From: Candidatus Kerfeldbacteria bacterium RIFOXYC2_FULL_38_9
GTDB taxonomy: Bacteria > Patescibacteriota > Patescibacteriia > UBA9570 > XYC2-FULL-38-9
Assembly: GCA_001818355.1 (NCBI GenBank)
Contig: MHKJ01000019.1
Span: 1-10,744 of the forward strand
Direction: 5' to 3'
Length of the DNA stretch: 10,744 nt
The first letter of the stretch is position 1. The number at the start of each line of letters is the position of its first letter. The position numbers were made by a program, and so were the translations under genes. Shown here piece by piece: positions 1 through 5,859 of this stretch. The notes below the pieces were generated by a model that saw only the letters and a program-made list of their open reading frames with translations, had not been told where the DNA came from and ran no database searches.

Positions 1-1
1 A

Positions 2-178
2 TACGATGATTGGCCAGGGCCAATGCCAACCCATTGTCTTGATCACTGCTGTTGTGAGCCTGAAGTTGTGCGGGAATTGGAGAAAATCTTGGTAGGGATA
101 GAACTCTGCCAAAAAATATCGTTCGATGATGGAGTGGGGGAAAAAATAAAATTATCCCCTGCATTTCGAAGAAAATAA
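2..178 (+). CDS. C-terminal end of an unrecognised protein (5' part outside window)
   Basis: An open plus-strand frame enters from the left edge and ends at TAA 176-178, giving the last 58 residues of a longer protein. The tail has a Cys/His-rich patch (HCLDHCCCEPEVV, roughly residues 11-23 of the visible part) followed by a short amphipathic helix (RELEKILVGIEL) and a basic end (AFRRK). The Cys/His cluster could bind a metal, but that is a guess and I do not recognise the family. The main support for this strand is the strong intrinsic terminator that begins 15 bases after the stop and points the same way. A 94-codon minus-strand frame overlaps it but is low-complexity and resembles no family, so I prefer the plus reading. 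Moderate to low confidence because the start is missing. Confidence 0.45.
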   Translation, partial: YDDWPGPMPTHCLDHCCCEPEVVRELEKILVGIELCQKISFDDGVGEKIKLSPAFRRK

Positions 179-192
179 GACTGGAAGGTGAG

Positions 193-258
193 GGCGGTAC
201 CGATTTCGCGTTGAGGGTGTTTGAAAAAACACTTTCCGCACGGTACTGCCTCTTTTTT
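193..258 (+). terminator. Rho-independent terminator with a two-part stem
   Basis: The outer stem pairs GGCGGTACCG (193-202) with CGGTACTGCC (241-250): ten pairs with one G-U. The inner stem pairs GAGGGTGTTT (213-222) with AAACACTTTC (227-236): ten pairs with two G-U, closed by a GAAA loop. TCTTTTTT follows at 251-258. It sits just downstream of the stop at 178 and has a T-run only in the plus direction, so it ends the plus-strand gene. Confidence 0.75.
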
Positions 259-360
259 ACTTATTTGCTTGTTTCCACAAAATTTCAAAATACACTTTAA
301 ATGCCTGTGTGGCTGTATTGCTTTCAATTTGAAAAAAAGAAAATTCGTTGCCTAAACTAA

Positions 361-653
361 TCAACGTTTTATTCCCATATAGACATCAATACCTTCTGCA
401 AGTTGTTCTGCAAAATGCAAATCATTTTCTTCGGGAATCATGCGAAGAGTTGGTCCAATTTTTCCTTTTGGTCTTCCTAAATGCGACGCAAGCACCACTT
501 TTCCTTTTTTTTGAATAATATATTCAATGGTTGGAAGTACTGCTTTAATATGTGTGTCGTCGGTGATGTTTTGCTGGGCATCAAGCAACACATTTAAATC
601 AGCATGAAAAACACAGTTTGATTATGCAATACAAGACCTCGAATGGAACGCAT
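361..653 (-). pseudogene. pgk: Decayed phosphoglycerate kinase gene fragment
   Basis: The intact enzyme transfers phosphate between 1,3-bisphosphoglycerate and ADP in lower glycolysis and is about 390-420 residues long; under 100 codons remain here. Starting at ATG 653-651 the reading is MRSIRGLVLHNQTV, then a -1 base frameshift near 605-612, then HADLNVLLDAQQNITDDT and VVLASHLGRPKGKIGPTL, which are clear PGK N-terminal motifs. At about 442-450 the text jumps from the GKIGPTL region straight to LRMIPEENDLHFAEQLAEG, normally some 50 residues further on, so there is an in-frame internal deletion. It ends at GIDVYM followed by four unrelated residues and a stop; the NDAFGTAHR motif and the whole remaining enzyme are absent. 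Two family-conserved substrate-binding arginines (in the RxDxN and ITDDTRI motifs) read as His. It lies 38 bases downstream of the 374-residue secreted-protein gene on the same strand. Confidence 0.85.
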
Positions 654-691
654 GAAATAAAACATTAATTGTTCACAAAAACGTATATATA

Positions 692-1816
692 TTATTCCAC
701 GGTCAATGTCTGTACATCACTTTTTTTATTTCCTTTCTTGTACACTGCTTTCAATTGATAATCACCTGCTTTCTTTCGTTTAATCACGCGTTGAAAATAT
801 CCGTTGGCTTTTGTGCGTACGCGAGCAATCACCACATATTTATCATCTCCCTGTTTTTTTTGCAAAATAAGAATTTGCTTTCCTTGTTTTCCGCTTTTTA
901 ACCAACCATACAAACGCGTCGCCTTATTTTTTGAAACAATTGATTTTTTTAACGCCAAGCTGAGTGGCAAACGTTCTTTTGTAATGACCTCTCTTGTCAC
1001 GGTATCGGAAGACGCTTGTTCTATAGAAGAAGTAACGCGCGAAGTTGTAAGAGTATTTCCTTCCGCAAACACAACGCTTACTTCTGTTAATACTCCGCCT
1101 TCTTCTGTTTCAGTCATGTTCAACGAAGCTTGGGTGCCATCCATGAAAACCGCCAAATCATCAGCCGTTACTGTTTTTCCGGACATCGTACCCATGAGCG
1201 TAAGCATTGTGGGTGGCATATACATCTTAAAAAATCCAGTCACTCCCGCAGGGCCGGTTAATGTTAAACCAAAACCCATGGATTCAGGGCCTTCCGGCGG
1301 CATCAGTTGAAACTCCGGCACAGATGTGGAAATGTACCCTAGCGCCATAGATGCTGGCGGTCCCATGGATTGTTCGGGGTTCTCTGGGCTTGGATCTGCC
1401 ACAGTTTCAATAAAAATAATTTGGAACATGGAAGAAAGAGCTTCTTCGTTTGGAATATAAAATGGAGTGGTAATAAATTCAATGGTGAATGCTTTGGCGT
1501 CTGTATCGTATTGCAGGGATTGTATTTCTGCACCCATACTTAACACCATTGGAGCGCCTGCGATAGCAACACCATCTGTTTCATCAATCGTGAATACTGC
1601 GGTGTATTCCACCTCGCCCATTGTTGAAGTGTATTGAAATGCTTTCAGCACTTCGATGGTTCCTTCGTGTGTATCCGGAACCATTTCGCTTATATCTGTG
1701 ATTCCTTCACTCGGCGTGATGGATGTGGCGGCCACATCCCACGCGAGCGTGCGAACCGGCACAAATAACAAATACACCGCCGCACATACTACAGTATAGA
1801 ATAAACTTCTCCTCAT
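692..1816 (-). CDS. Secreted or anchored protein with C-terminal Ig-like domain, unknown function
   Basis: A 374-residue protein of no recognised family. Residues 1-25 (MRRSLFYTVVCAAVYLLF, then VRTLA/W) look like a signal peptide with possible cleavage after Ala25, so the rest should act outside the membrane. Residues 28-260 are beta-rich, acidic and unusually rich in Met and Pro, including a cluster of five Met between residues 198 and 211. Residues about 283-374 are strongly basic and follow the pattern of bacterial Ig-like surface domains (LYGWLKSGKQGKQILILQKK, ..ANGYFQRVIKRKKAGDYQLKAVYK.., ending DVQTLTVE). The charge switch suggests an acidic body and a lysine-rich C-terminal module that may contact an anionic cell surface (inference). 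There is no sortase motif or C-terminal transmembrane helix. It follows the 355-residue anchored-protein gene by 81 bases on the same strand, so co-transcription is possible, although a -10-like TATAAT also lies 12 bases upstream. Confidence 0.8.
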   Translation of the reverse strand: MRRSLFYTVVCAAVYLLFVPVRTLAWDVAATSITPSEGITDISEMVPDTHEGTIEVLKAFQYTSTMGEVEYTAVFTIDETDGVAIAGAPMVLSMGAEIQSLQYDTDAKAFTIEFITTPFYIPNEEALSSMFQIIFIETVADPSPENPEQSMGPPASMALGYISTSVPEFQLMPPEGPESMGFGLTLTGPAGVTGFFKMYMPPTMLTLMGTMSGKTVTADDLAVFMDGTQASLNMTETEEGGVLTEVSVVFAEGNTLTTSRVTSSIEQASSDTVTREVITKERLPLSLALKKSIVSKNKATRLYGWLKSGKQGKQILILQKKQGDDKYVVIARVRTKANGYFQRVIKRKKAGDYQLKAVYKKGNKKSDVQTLTVE

Positions 1817-1828
1817 ACGTATATTTTT

Positions 1829-1834
1829 ATTATA
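1829..1834 (-). promoter_or_regulatory. Candidate -10 box for the 374-residue secreted-protein gene
   Basis: Minus-strand TATAAT ends 12 bases before the ATG at 1816. Transcription from it would begin about five bases before the start codon, a nearly leaderless message. No convincing -35 is visible, and read-through from the upstream gene is an alternative. Confidence 0.35.
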
Positions 1835-1897
1835 TTAATTCTTTCTTTTTTTCAGTATACACCAAAATATTCTTTCACCACAACTCTCTACTCGCCA

Positions 1898-2965
1898 CTA
1901 CTGCGGATTTGCAACCACAATTAAAGACTGATACTGCATCTGAACAAGGTCTAGGCTGATTTCTAAATCATCTGCCGTCACCGTACCGGTATCATCAAAT
2001 TCATTATTTTTAATGTCACGCAACACAACTTCATACTGATTTGAAAAATCATTCACCTGCGTTATAAAATGCGGTACTACGGTTCCGATTGCAATAACAT
2101 CGTACGATTTATTATTTTCCAATTTCGTTTGATAAATATCCAAATCATTCATCAAAGTATCAAATGCTTGTTGCATCACCAAAAGTTGCGCATCTTTTTG
2201 ATCGGTTTCCGCGGCTTGCCAGTTTTCAAATTCCGCATACGCTTTGTTGGTATCGTTGTTTAATGTATTGGCAACCAGCACTATCGTATCCAATGGGTCT
2301 GTTGTATCTTCCGAAATAACCGGAATGGCCGCAGCCATTCGTTGCTTCACCAACGCACGCAATTCTGTTTGTATGGGTTGAAAAATTTTAATTTTTTCAG
2401 TTAATTGCGGATCCAATTCATAATAGGTAGCATAATTGTCGTCTTTATATTTTTCACGTTGAGTATAATCTACCAACTGATCATGCAGATTTGCCACATC
2501 CAAAAGAGCGGTAAAATACGCATCGTATTTTGCTTCAATTTGAGCTTTTGCTTCATCGTTGTCATGCATTTTTTCGCCCAAATCGAGCATATCTTTTTTT
2601 ATTGTTTCAACCACTGTTTGAGAATCCGGTTGGGTGGGGTTGAGACTAGAATACACACCTAATGGATACAGCCCATTTTTTTGGACAAAATAATCCTCAG
2701 CTTGCTTTTGTTGATTTTGTATTTGATCTATATATGAATCTATAATGCCAAGGTGATAATCAAGACGATTATAATAAAACGGCTCATGAATACTGGACAG
2801 AGAAGAAGACTCCATGCTCAAACCCATTTTTTGTAAATTAAAAATGTCTTGCATGTTATAATCGCCGAATAATTTTATAGAAAAAATATTTCGACCATAA
2901 CGAACCCCCAACACTGCGATGATAATAAAAATCCCGGTTAATACTATAGCTTTATTTTTATTCAT
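1898..2965 (-). CDS. Membrane-anchored helical protein, unknown function
   Basis: A 355-residue protein with one N-terminal hydrophobic segment (residues about 6-20, AIVLTGIFIIIAVLG) after a short basic start, and no clear cleavage site or lipobox Cys; probably an uncleaved anchor with the rest outside the cytoplasm. Residues about 65-355 are nearly all predicted helix, rich in Gln, Asp, Lys and Glu with heptad-like hydrophobic spacing (for example YIDQIQNQQKQAEDYF and LMNDLDIYQTKLENNK), suggesting a helical bundle or coiled coil. I recognise no family; helical bundles of this kind occur in cell-envelope proteins of candidate-phyla bacteria, but no function follows. It is the first gene of the leftward block, with its own promoter and a palindromic operator-like site in the leader. 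A seven-residue string, TVTADDL (about residues 328-334), also occurs in the next protein, perhaps by chance. No Shine-Dalgarno sequence precedes the ATG. Confidence 0.78.
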   Translation of the reverse strand: MNKNKAIVLTGIFIIIAVLGVRYGRNIFSIKLFGDYNMQDIFNLQKMGLSMESSSLSSIHEPFYYNRLDYHLGIIDSYIDQIQNQQKQAEDYFVQKNGLYPLGVYSSLNPTQPDSQTVVETIKKDMLDLGEKMHDNDEAKAQIEAKYDAYFTALLDVANLHDQLVDYTQREKYKDDNYATYYELDPQLTEKIKIFQPIQTELRALVKQRMAAAIPVISEDTTDPLDTIVLVANTLNNDTNKAYAEFENWQAAETDQKDAQLLVMQQAFDTLMNDLDIYQTKLENNKSYDVIAIGTVVPHFITQVNDFSNQYEVVLRDIKNNEFDDTGTVTADDLEISLDLVQMQYQSLIVVANPQ

Positions 2966-2973
2966 ATTGTCTC

Positions 2974-2993
2974 ATTTATGTAATTACATAAAT
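2974..2993. promoter_or_regulatory. 20-bp perfect palindrome, candidate operator
   Basis: ATTTATGTAATTACATAAAT is identical to its reverse complement over all 20 bases. It overlaps the expected transcription start of the 355-residue protein gene, touching the -10 box on one side and ending nine bases before the ATG. That position would let a dimeric repressor block initiation. The regulator is unknown. As RNA it could also fold into a leader hairpin, but a loopless palindrome is more typical of protein binding. Confidence 0.55.
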
Positions 2994-3020
2994 TATACTG
3001 CAGTATCTCAAAAACAACAA
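2992..3020 (-). promoter_or_regulatory. Sigma-70-type promoter for the 355-residue anchored-protein gene
   Basis: On the minus strand, -35 TTGTTG (3020-3015), a 17-base spacer and -10 TATAAT (2997-2992). The predicted start near 2985 leaves a leader of about 20 bases that lies within the palindrome at 2974-2993. Confidence 0.6.
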
Positions 3021-3167
3021 TCTGTATTACTTGTCTTCCTACAAAATCTAAAAAATCCACATTGATACAATCTCCAGAATTCACAAGCTGTTGATTGGTG
3101 AAAGGCTCAATACTTCAAATCAAAATCTCAATCGCTCTCGCCATTTCGATTCTATTTTTTTAATGAT
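3021..3167. other. Intergenic stretch without a convincing gene
   Basis: This AT-rich DNA separates the leftward anchored-protein gene from the putative RNA locus. On the minus strand one frame stays open for 51 codons (about 3114-2962) and reads somewhat protein-like (for example NSGDCINVDFLDFVGRQV), but it has no good start, overlaps the promoter and start of the 355-residue protein gene, and matches nothing I know. It may be a relic of a lost gene or chance. I see no RNA gene or repeat in it. Confidence 0.4.
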
Positions 3168-3203
3168 TTGATTTCGAAAATAATCGTGTGTAGTATATAT
3201 AAT
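3168..3203 (+). promoter_or_regulatory. Candidate promoter of the intergenic RNA locus
   Basis: TTGATT (3168-3173), a 17-base spacer and TAGTAT (3191-3196) form one plausible pair; a consensus TATAAT follows at 3198-3203. Either -10 would start transcription between about 3203 and 3210, at the foot of the hairpin at 3210-3263. No plus-strand protein gene follows for 1.9 kb, so a promoter here would serve an RNA. Confidence 0.4.
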
Positions 3204-3209
3204 ACGCAT

Positions 3210-3263
3210 AACGGACTATAAAATGAGTTGTTTAGACACTCTCATTCTATCAAATAGTCCGTT
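3210..3263 (+). repeat. Long stem-loop with a perfect 10-bp outer stem
   Basis: AACGGACTAT (3210-3219) pairs perfectly with ATAGTCCGTT (3254-3263). Inside, AATGAG (3222-3227) pairs with CTCATT (3241-3246) around a 13-base loop. TTTTGTGTT overlaps the end, so it could work as a weak terminator in the plus direction, but nothing plus-strand upstream needs terminating. I favour the 5' domain of an RNA; the 5' end of the transcript would coincide with the base of the stem. Confidence 0.6.
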
Positions 3264-3443
3264 TTGTGTTGTAAATTCAATACTTTAAAGTGTAGGCGGG
3301 TCAGAGGGGCCGGGATATGGCGAAACGCAAGGGAGCGGATGGTCTACGACAGCGACCTATTAAATAACCGATGAGGGAAAAATTGCTAAAATAGTACACT
3401 CGTCCAAAGTAGAACACGATGAATAAACAGTTATAAACCGTGT

Positions 3444-3472
3444 GTCATTGGGTTAGAATGTGACTTTTTTTT
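3444..3472 (+). terminator. Possible terminator of the RNA locus, inside the symporter 3' end
   Basis: GTCATT (3444-3449) pairs with AATGTGAC (3457-3464) with a two-base bulge, followed by eight T at 3465-3472. The T-run is also two Lys codons (Lys501-Lys502) of the symporter on the opposite strand, so it may be coding coincidence. The stem is weak. Confidence 0.3.
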
Positions 3473-4971
3473 GGAAACACCACACAAAAAGCCGTACTCA
3501 CAGCGATAATAAATAATGAAGCGCCAACAATCCATACGGGCTTATCAATAATATTGCCATACACAAACAAAGGGATACCGGCAAGAAAAGCAATTAACAC
3601 GCCCCAAAATACACCACGCGCAGAAAGCCGCTTCCAATATAAGCTCAGCACTGTCGGCACAACCACACACGCCGCTACCGTATTAAATATCCACCACAAA
3701 TGTTTTAACCCAAACCCGGGAATATAGTTGGCGGCTAGCGCGACCGCAAAACCGGAAACCATGATAAGCACCATGGCTTTTCGTGAATGATACACACCTC
3801 TGGTATCCAATTGGTTCCCCAGTTGTTCTTCTTCGGGTGTGAGTAAACGATCTTCATCTATTTTTTGCAAAATTCCTTTTTCCGTATCAGTATATTTCAC
3901 CACATCGGTAACATATAATGAACTGGCGGCCATAACGCCGGAATCAAGTGTGGAGTACAAAGCGCTCAACAACATAATAACAAATATGGCCATAGCACCG
4001 GCAGGAAGCAAGGAACTTACCGTTGCCACACCAATCAGAGAAACATCTGCTCCGGCAGGCAGAACAACACCAATGCTTGAATTGGCCGCAAGAAAACCAA
4101 GCGCAGATAACGCCAATGGCACAATGCCAAACATAATGGCACCAAAAACAAACGAAGGAACAAGATTTTTTTTCTGAATGGCAAATGTTCTTTGCCAATA
4201 TTGTTGATCGGAAATCGCACCGGAAATTAAACCAATGGCTGTGACAATGCCGAAAGAAAATGCAACTGAAGGGTCAAAAATATTGGTAAACTGACCGCTC
4301 ACACCGCCAAAACCGGCGCTGACTGCACCAAAACCACCGGCCGCATGAATTGCCCATGGCACCACCACCACTATACCTATGATAATCAAAATAAATTGAA
4401 TGAAGTCTGTCACAATAGAAGATTCCAAACCGGAAACAAAAGAGTAAATCAACACAGTCACGGCCATAATCAACATGGCGTATATCAGCGGTATGCCGGT
4501 TAATAACGAAACCAAACTTCCACCGGCAAACAACTGCACAGTGACTGCCATCAGTTGATAAAAGAAATAGGGAAACAAATACATTTTATGTACGCGTTCG
4601 CTTTGTAAGCGATACCGAATCCATTGTGGAAGCGTATACCCATACGGAAGTTTTGCACGAATTTTTGGCGCCAAAAATATAAACAACAGCAAGGCAATAA
4701 TATTGGGGAAGGTAAACCAGAAAATTCCAGCCAAGCCTTTTTGATACGCCATTTGCACAGAAACAAATAATGCGGGCGCCCATATCCATGAAGCCGCGAT
4801 ACTGGTAGCGCCAAGCCACCACTTTACATTGCGTCCTGCCACTAAAAACCCTTGAATGCTTTTGTATTTTTTTGATCTGGCAAAAAAATAGGTGATAGCA
4901 ATCATAAACGCGCCATACAAACCCAGTAACAAATAACCTTGTGTTTGAGTAAGAGAAAGTAAGTGTGTCAT
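3445..4971 (-). CDS. Sodium:solute symporter (SSS family), substrate unknown
   Basis: A 508-residue integral membrane protein with about 13 hydrophobic helices, the usual size and topology for SSS-family (LeuT-fold) cotransporters that couple Na+ entry to uptake of a small solute. Family hallmarks: GRNVKWWLGATSIAASW in the first core helix (about 46-62), GYTLPQWIRYRL (111-122), SGLESSIVTDFIQF (180-193), SDQQYWQR (254-261) and SALYSTLDSGVMAASS (336-351). Ser340-Thr341 correspond to the Ser-Thr pair that binds Na+ in PutP. A 38-residue polar loop (about 360-397, TDTEKGILQKIDEDRLLTPEEEQ..) follows that helix. Overall wording is closer to the urea/DUR3-like and uncharacterised SSS branch than to PutP or SGLT, but the substrate cannot be read from sequence. 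It is divergent from the TrmB-family regulator gene across 115 bases, suggesting inducer-dependent control. No Shine-Dalgarno sequence precedes the ATG. Confidence 0.92.
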   Translation of the reverse strand: MTHLLSLTQTQGYLLLGLYGAFMIAITYFFARSKKYKSIQGFLVAGRNVKWWLGATSIAASWIWAPALFVSVQMAYQKGLAGIFWFTFPNIIALLLFIFLAPKIRAKLPYGYTLPQWIRYRLQSERVHKMYLFPYFFYQLMAVTVQLFAGGSLVSLLTGIPLIYAMLIMAVTVLIYSFVSGLESSIVTDFIQFILIIIGIVVVVPWAIHAAGGFGAVSAGFGGVSGQFTNIFDPSVAFSFGIVTAIGLISGAISDQQYWQRTFAIQKKNLVPSFVFGAIMFGIVPLALSALGFLAANSSIGVVLPAGADVSLIGVATVSSLLPAGAMAIFVIMLLSALYSTLDSGVMAASSLYVTDVVKYTDTEKGILQKIDEDRLLTPEEEQLGNQLDTRGVYHSRKAMVLIMVSGFAVALAANYIPGFGLKHLWWIFNTVAACVVVPTVLSLYWKRLSARGVFWGVLIAFLAGIPLFVYGNIIDKPVWIVGASLFIIAVSTAFCVVFPKKSHILTQ

Positions 4972-5003
4972 ATAGAGTGGATAACTTAATATTGATTAAC
5001 TGG

Positions 5004-5040
5004 GGCAAATACTATATGATAAATAGCGAGTGGCAAATAC
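5004..5040. promoter_or_regulatory. Paired GGCAAATAC elements, candidate TrmB-family operator
   Basis: GGCAAATAC occurs at 5004-5012 and 5032-5040 in the same orientation, start to start 28 bases apart. The first copy covers the symporter -10 and start region, the second its -35. The second copy is also part of the inverted repeat GTGG-(6)-CCAC (5030-5043). Placement on the promoter suggests a binding site for the regulator encoded next door; this is inference. Confidence 0.45.
5009..5036 (-). promoter_or_regulatory. Promoter for the sodium symporter gene
   Basis: On the minus strand, -35 TTGCCA (5036-5031, five of six consensus bases), a 16-base spacer and -10 TAGTAT (5014-5009). The start would be near 5002, giving a leader of about 30 bases. 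Both copies of the GGCAAATAC repeat overlap this promoter. Confidence 0.5.
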
Positions 5041-5043
5041 CAC

Positions 5044-5077
5044 CACAGCTGTGTATAACAAAAAATACTAATATTAG
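5044..5077. promoter_or_regulatory. Two short palindromes upstream of the TrmB-family gene
   Basis: CACAGCTGTG (5044-5053) and CTAATATTAG (5068-5077) are perfect 10-bp palindromes. A TATAAC at 5054-5059 between them is the best -10 candidate for the regulator gene. They could be autoregulatory sites, but 10-bp palindromes are common enough that either may be chance. Confidence 0.3.
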
Positions 5078-5086
5078 CACAATTTT

Positions 5087-5842
5087 ATGTACTTAGAACT
5101 ATTACAAAACCTTGGATTATCCAAAAATGAAGCTGAAATTTACGAAAAATTGCTTGAATTGGGCGAGGCTTCGGTAAGTACCATTTCTGCCGAAACAAAC
5201 ATTAACCGTCGCAATATTTATGATGTGTTGAATAGAATGATGGAAAAAGGCCTGGTGTTCCCTATTGTACAAAAAGGTGACAGTTCATATAAGCCGGTTG
5301 ACCCGAATAAACTAATGGAACTGCTCAAAGAAAAAGAATCGCAATTACAAAAAAACCTCCCTGATTTACAACAACTCTATCACACCACCCCAAAAGAAGA
5401 TGAAGTGTATGTTTATAAAGGCCTGGAAGGATGGAAAAATTATATGCGCGACATGGTGCGCGTTGGACAACCCACCTATTTTATCGGCGCAAAAGGTGCG
5501 TGGCTGGATGAGCGCGTAAAATATTTTTACCCGCAATTTTACAAAGAAACCCAAAGAAAAAAAATTCGGTTCTATCACTTGTTTGATTGGGAAGTACGCG
5601 ATAAATTTCCAAAAATTTTAAAATATGTAAAAAAAGATTATAAATTTTTACCCAAAGGGTATTCCGCCCCTGGTGGCGCTGTTGATATTTTTGGCGACCA
5701 TGTGAATATTATATCCAATATGCGCCTTGGCGGATTTGAAGAAGAAGATTTTTCTTTCACTGTTATTGTGAACCAACAAATTGCCGATTCTTTCCGCGTG
5801 TGGTTTCACTATATGTGGGATTTTTGTCCGAAGATAAAATAA
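5087..5842 (+). CDS. TrmB-family transcriptional regulator
   Basis: A 251-residue DNA-binding regulator. Residues 1-60 form the TrmB winged helix-turn-helix: LQNLGLSKNEAEIYEKLLELG, then EASVSTISAETNINRRNIYDVLNRMMEKGLV, with the recognition helix at about 39-51. Residues 75-97 (KLMELLKEKESQLQKNLPDL) are a dimerisation coiled coil typical of the family. Residues about 105-251 form the alpha/beta effector-binding domain seen in TrmB-like proteins (VYVYKGLEGWKNYMRDMV, then YFIGAKGAW and a C-terminal VIVNQQIADSFRVWFHYMWDF). TrmB relatives sense sugars or other metabolites and repress or activate transport genes; they are especially frequent in archaea and candidate-phyla bacteria. The divergent sodium symporter gene is the likely target. 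The ATG at 5087 gives a full-length HTH and is preceded by no Shine-Dalgarno sequence. Confidence 0.9.
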   Translation: MYLELLQNLGLSKNEAEIYEKLLELGEASVSTISAETNINRRNIYDVLNRMMEKGLVFPIVQKGDSSYKPVDPNKLMELLKEKESQLQKNLPDLQQLYHTTPKEDEVYVYKGLEGWKNYMRDMVRVGQPTYFIGAKGAWLDERVKYFYPQFYKETQRKKIRFYHLFDWEVRDKFPKILKYVKKDYKFLPKGYSAPGGAVDIFGDHVNIISNMRLGGFEEEDFSFTVIVNQQIADSFRVWFHYMWDFCPKIK

Positions 5843-5849
5843 ATTTTAT
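5834..5849 (+). terminator. AT-only inverted repeat between convergent genes, weak terminator
   Basis: ATAAAAT (5834-5840) and ATTTTAT (5843-5849) are perfect inverted repeats around the end of the TrmB-family stop codon, followed by GTTGTTT. The stem has no G-C pairs, so termination would be weak. It is the only hairpin in the 17-base gap between the convergent genes. Confidence 0.3.
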
Positions 5850-5859
5850 GTTGTTTAAA

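Larger units (their letters stand above)
3210..3472 (+). ncRNA. Candidate structured noncoding RNA
   Basis: The locus has no good reading frame but contains a GC island: 42 of 63 bases (67%) between 3295 and 3357 are G or C, in otherwise AT-rich intergenic DNA. On the plus strand it is purine-rich with A-rich putative loops, as in folded RNAs. Long-range complementary segments enclose it: TACTTT (3281-3286) with AAAGTA (3406-3411), and AGTGTA (3289-3294) with TACACT (3395-3400). Inside are GGTC (3341-3344) with GACC (3354-3357) and CGG (3336-3338) with CCG (3368-3370). GATGAG (3370-3375) can pair with CTCGTC (3399-3404), competing with the enclosing stem. A promoter-like site and hairpin precede it and a hairpin with T8 follows, so the proposed transcript is about 260 bases. 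It is not tmRNA, RNase P, SRP or 6S RNA by any motif I can see. The alternative is a folded 3' UTR of the symporter message on the other strand. Confidence 0.45.

Noticed and set aside
43..327. A 94-codon minus-strand open frame
   Set aside because: It overlaps the more convincing plus-strand tail, runs through both arms of the terminator hairpin, and its translation resembles no protein family.
804..1310. A 168-codon plus-strand open frame inside the secreted-protein gene
   Set aside because: It is the antisense shadow of the 374-residue gene, whose signal peptide and Ig-like end are coherent; the plus reading shows no domain.
2962..3114. A 51-codon minus-strand open frame upstream of the anchored-protein gene
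   Set aside because: No credible start, no known family, and it overlaps a good promoter; a run this long is expected now and then in such DNA.
3281..3411. Hammerhead ribozyme, because CGAAAC and CCGATGAG occur
   Set aside because: The order and flanking stems do not form the three-way junction, and the CUGAUGA core is not exact.
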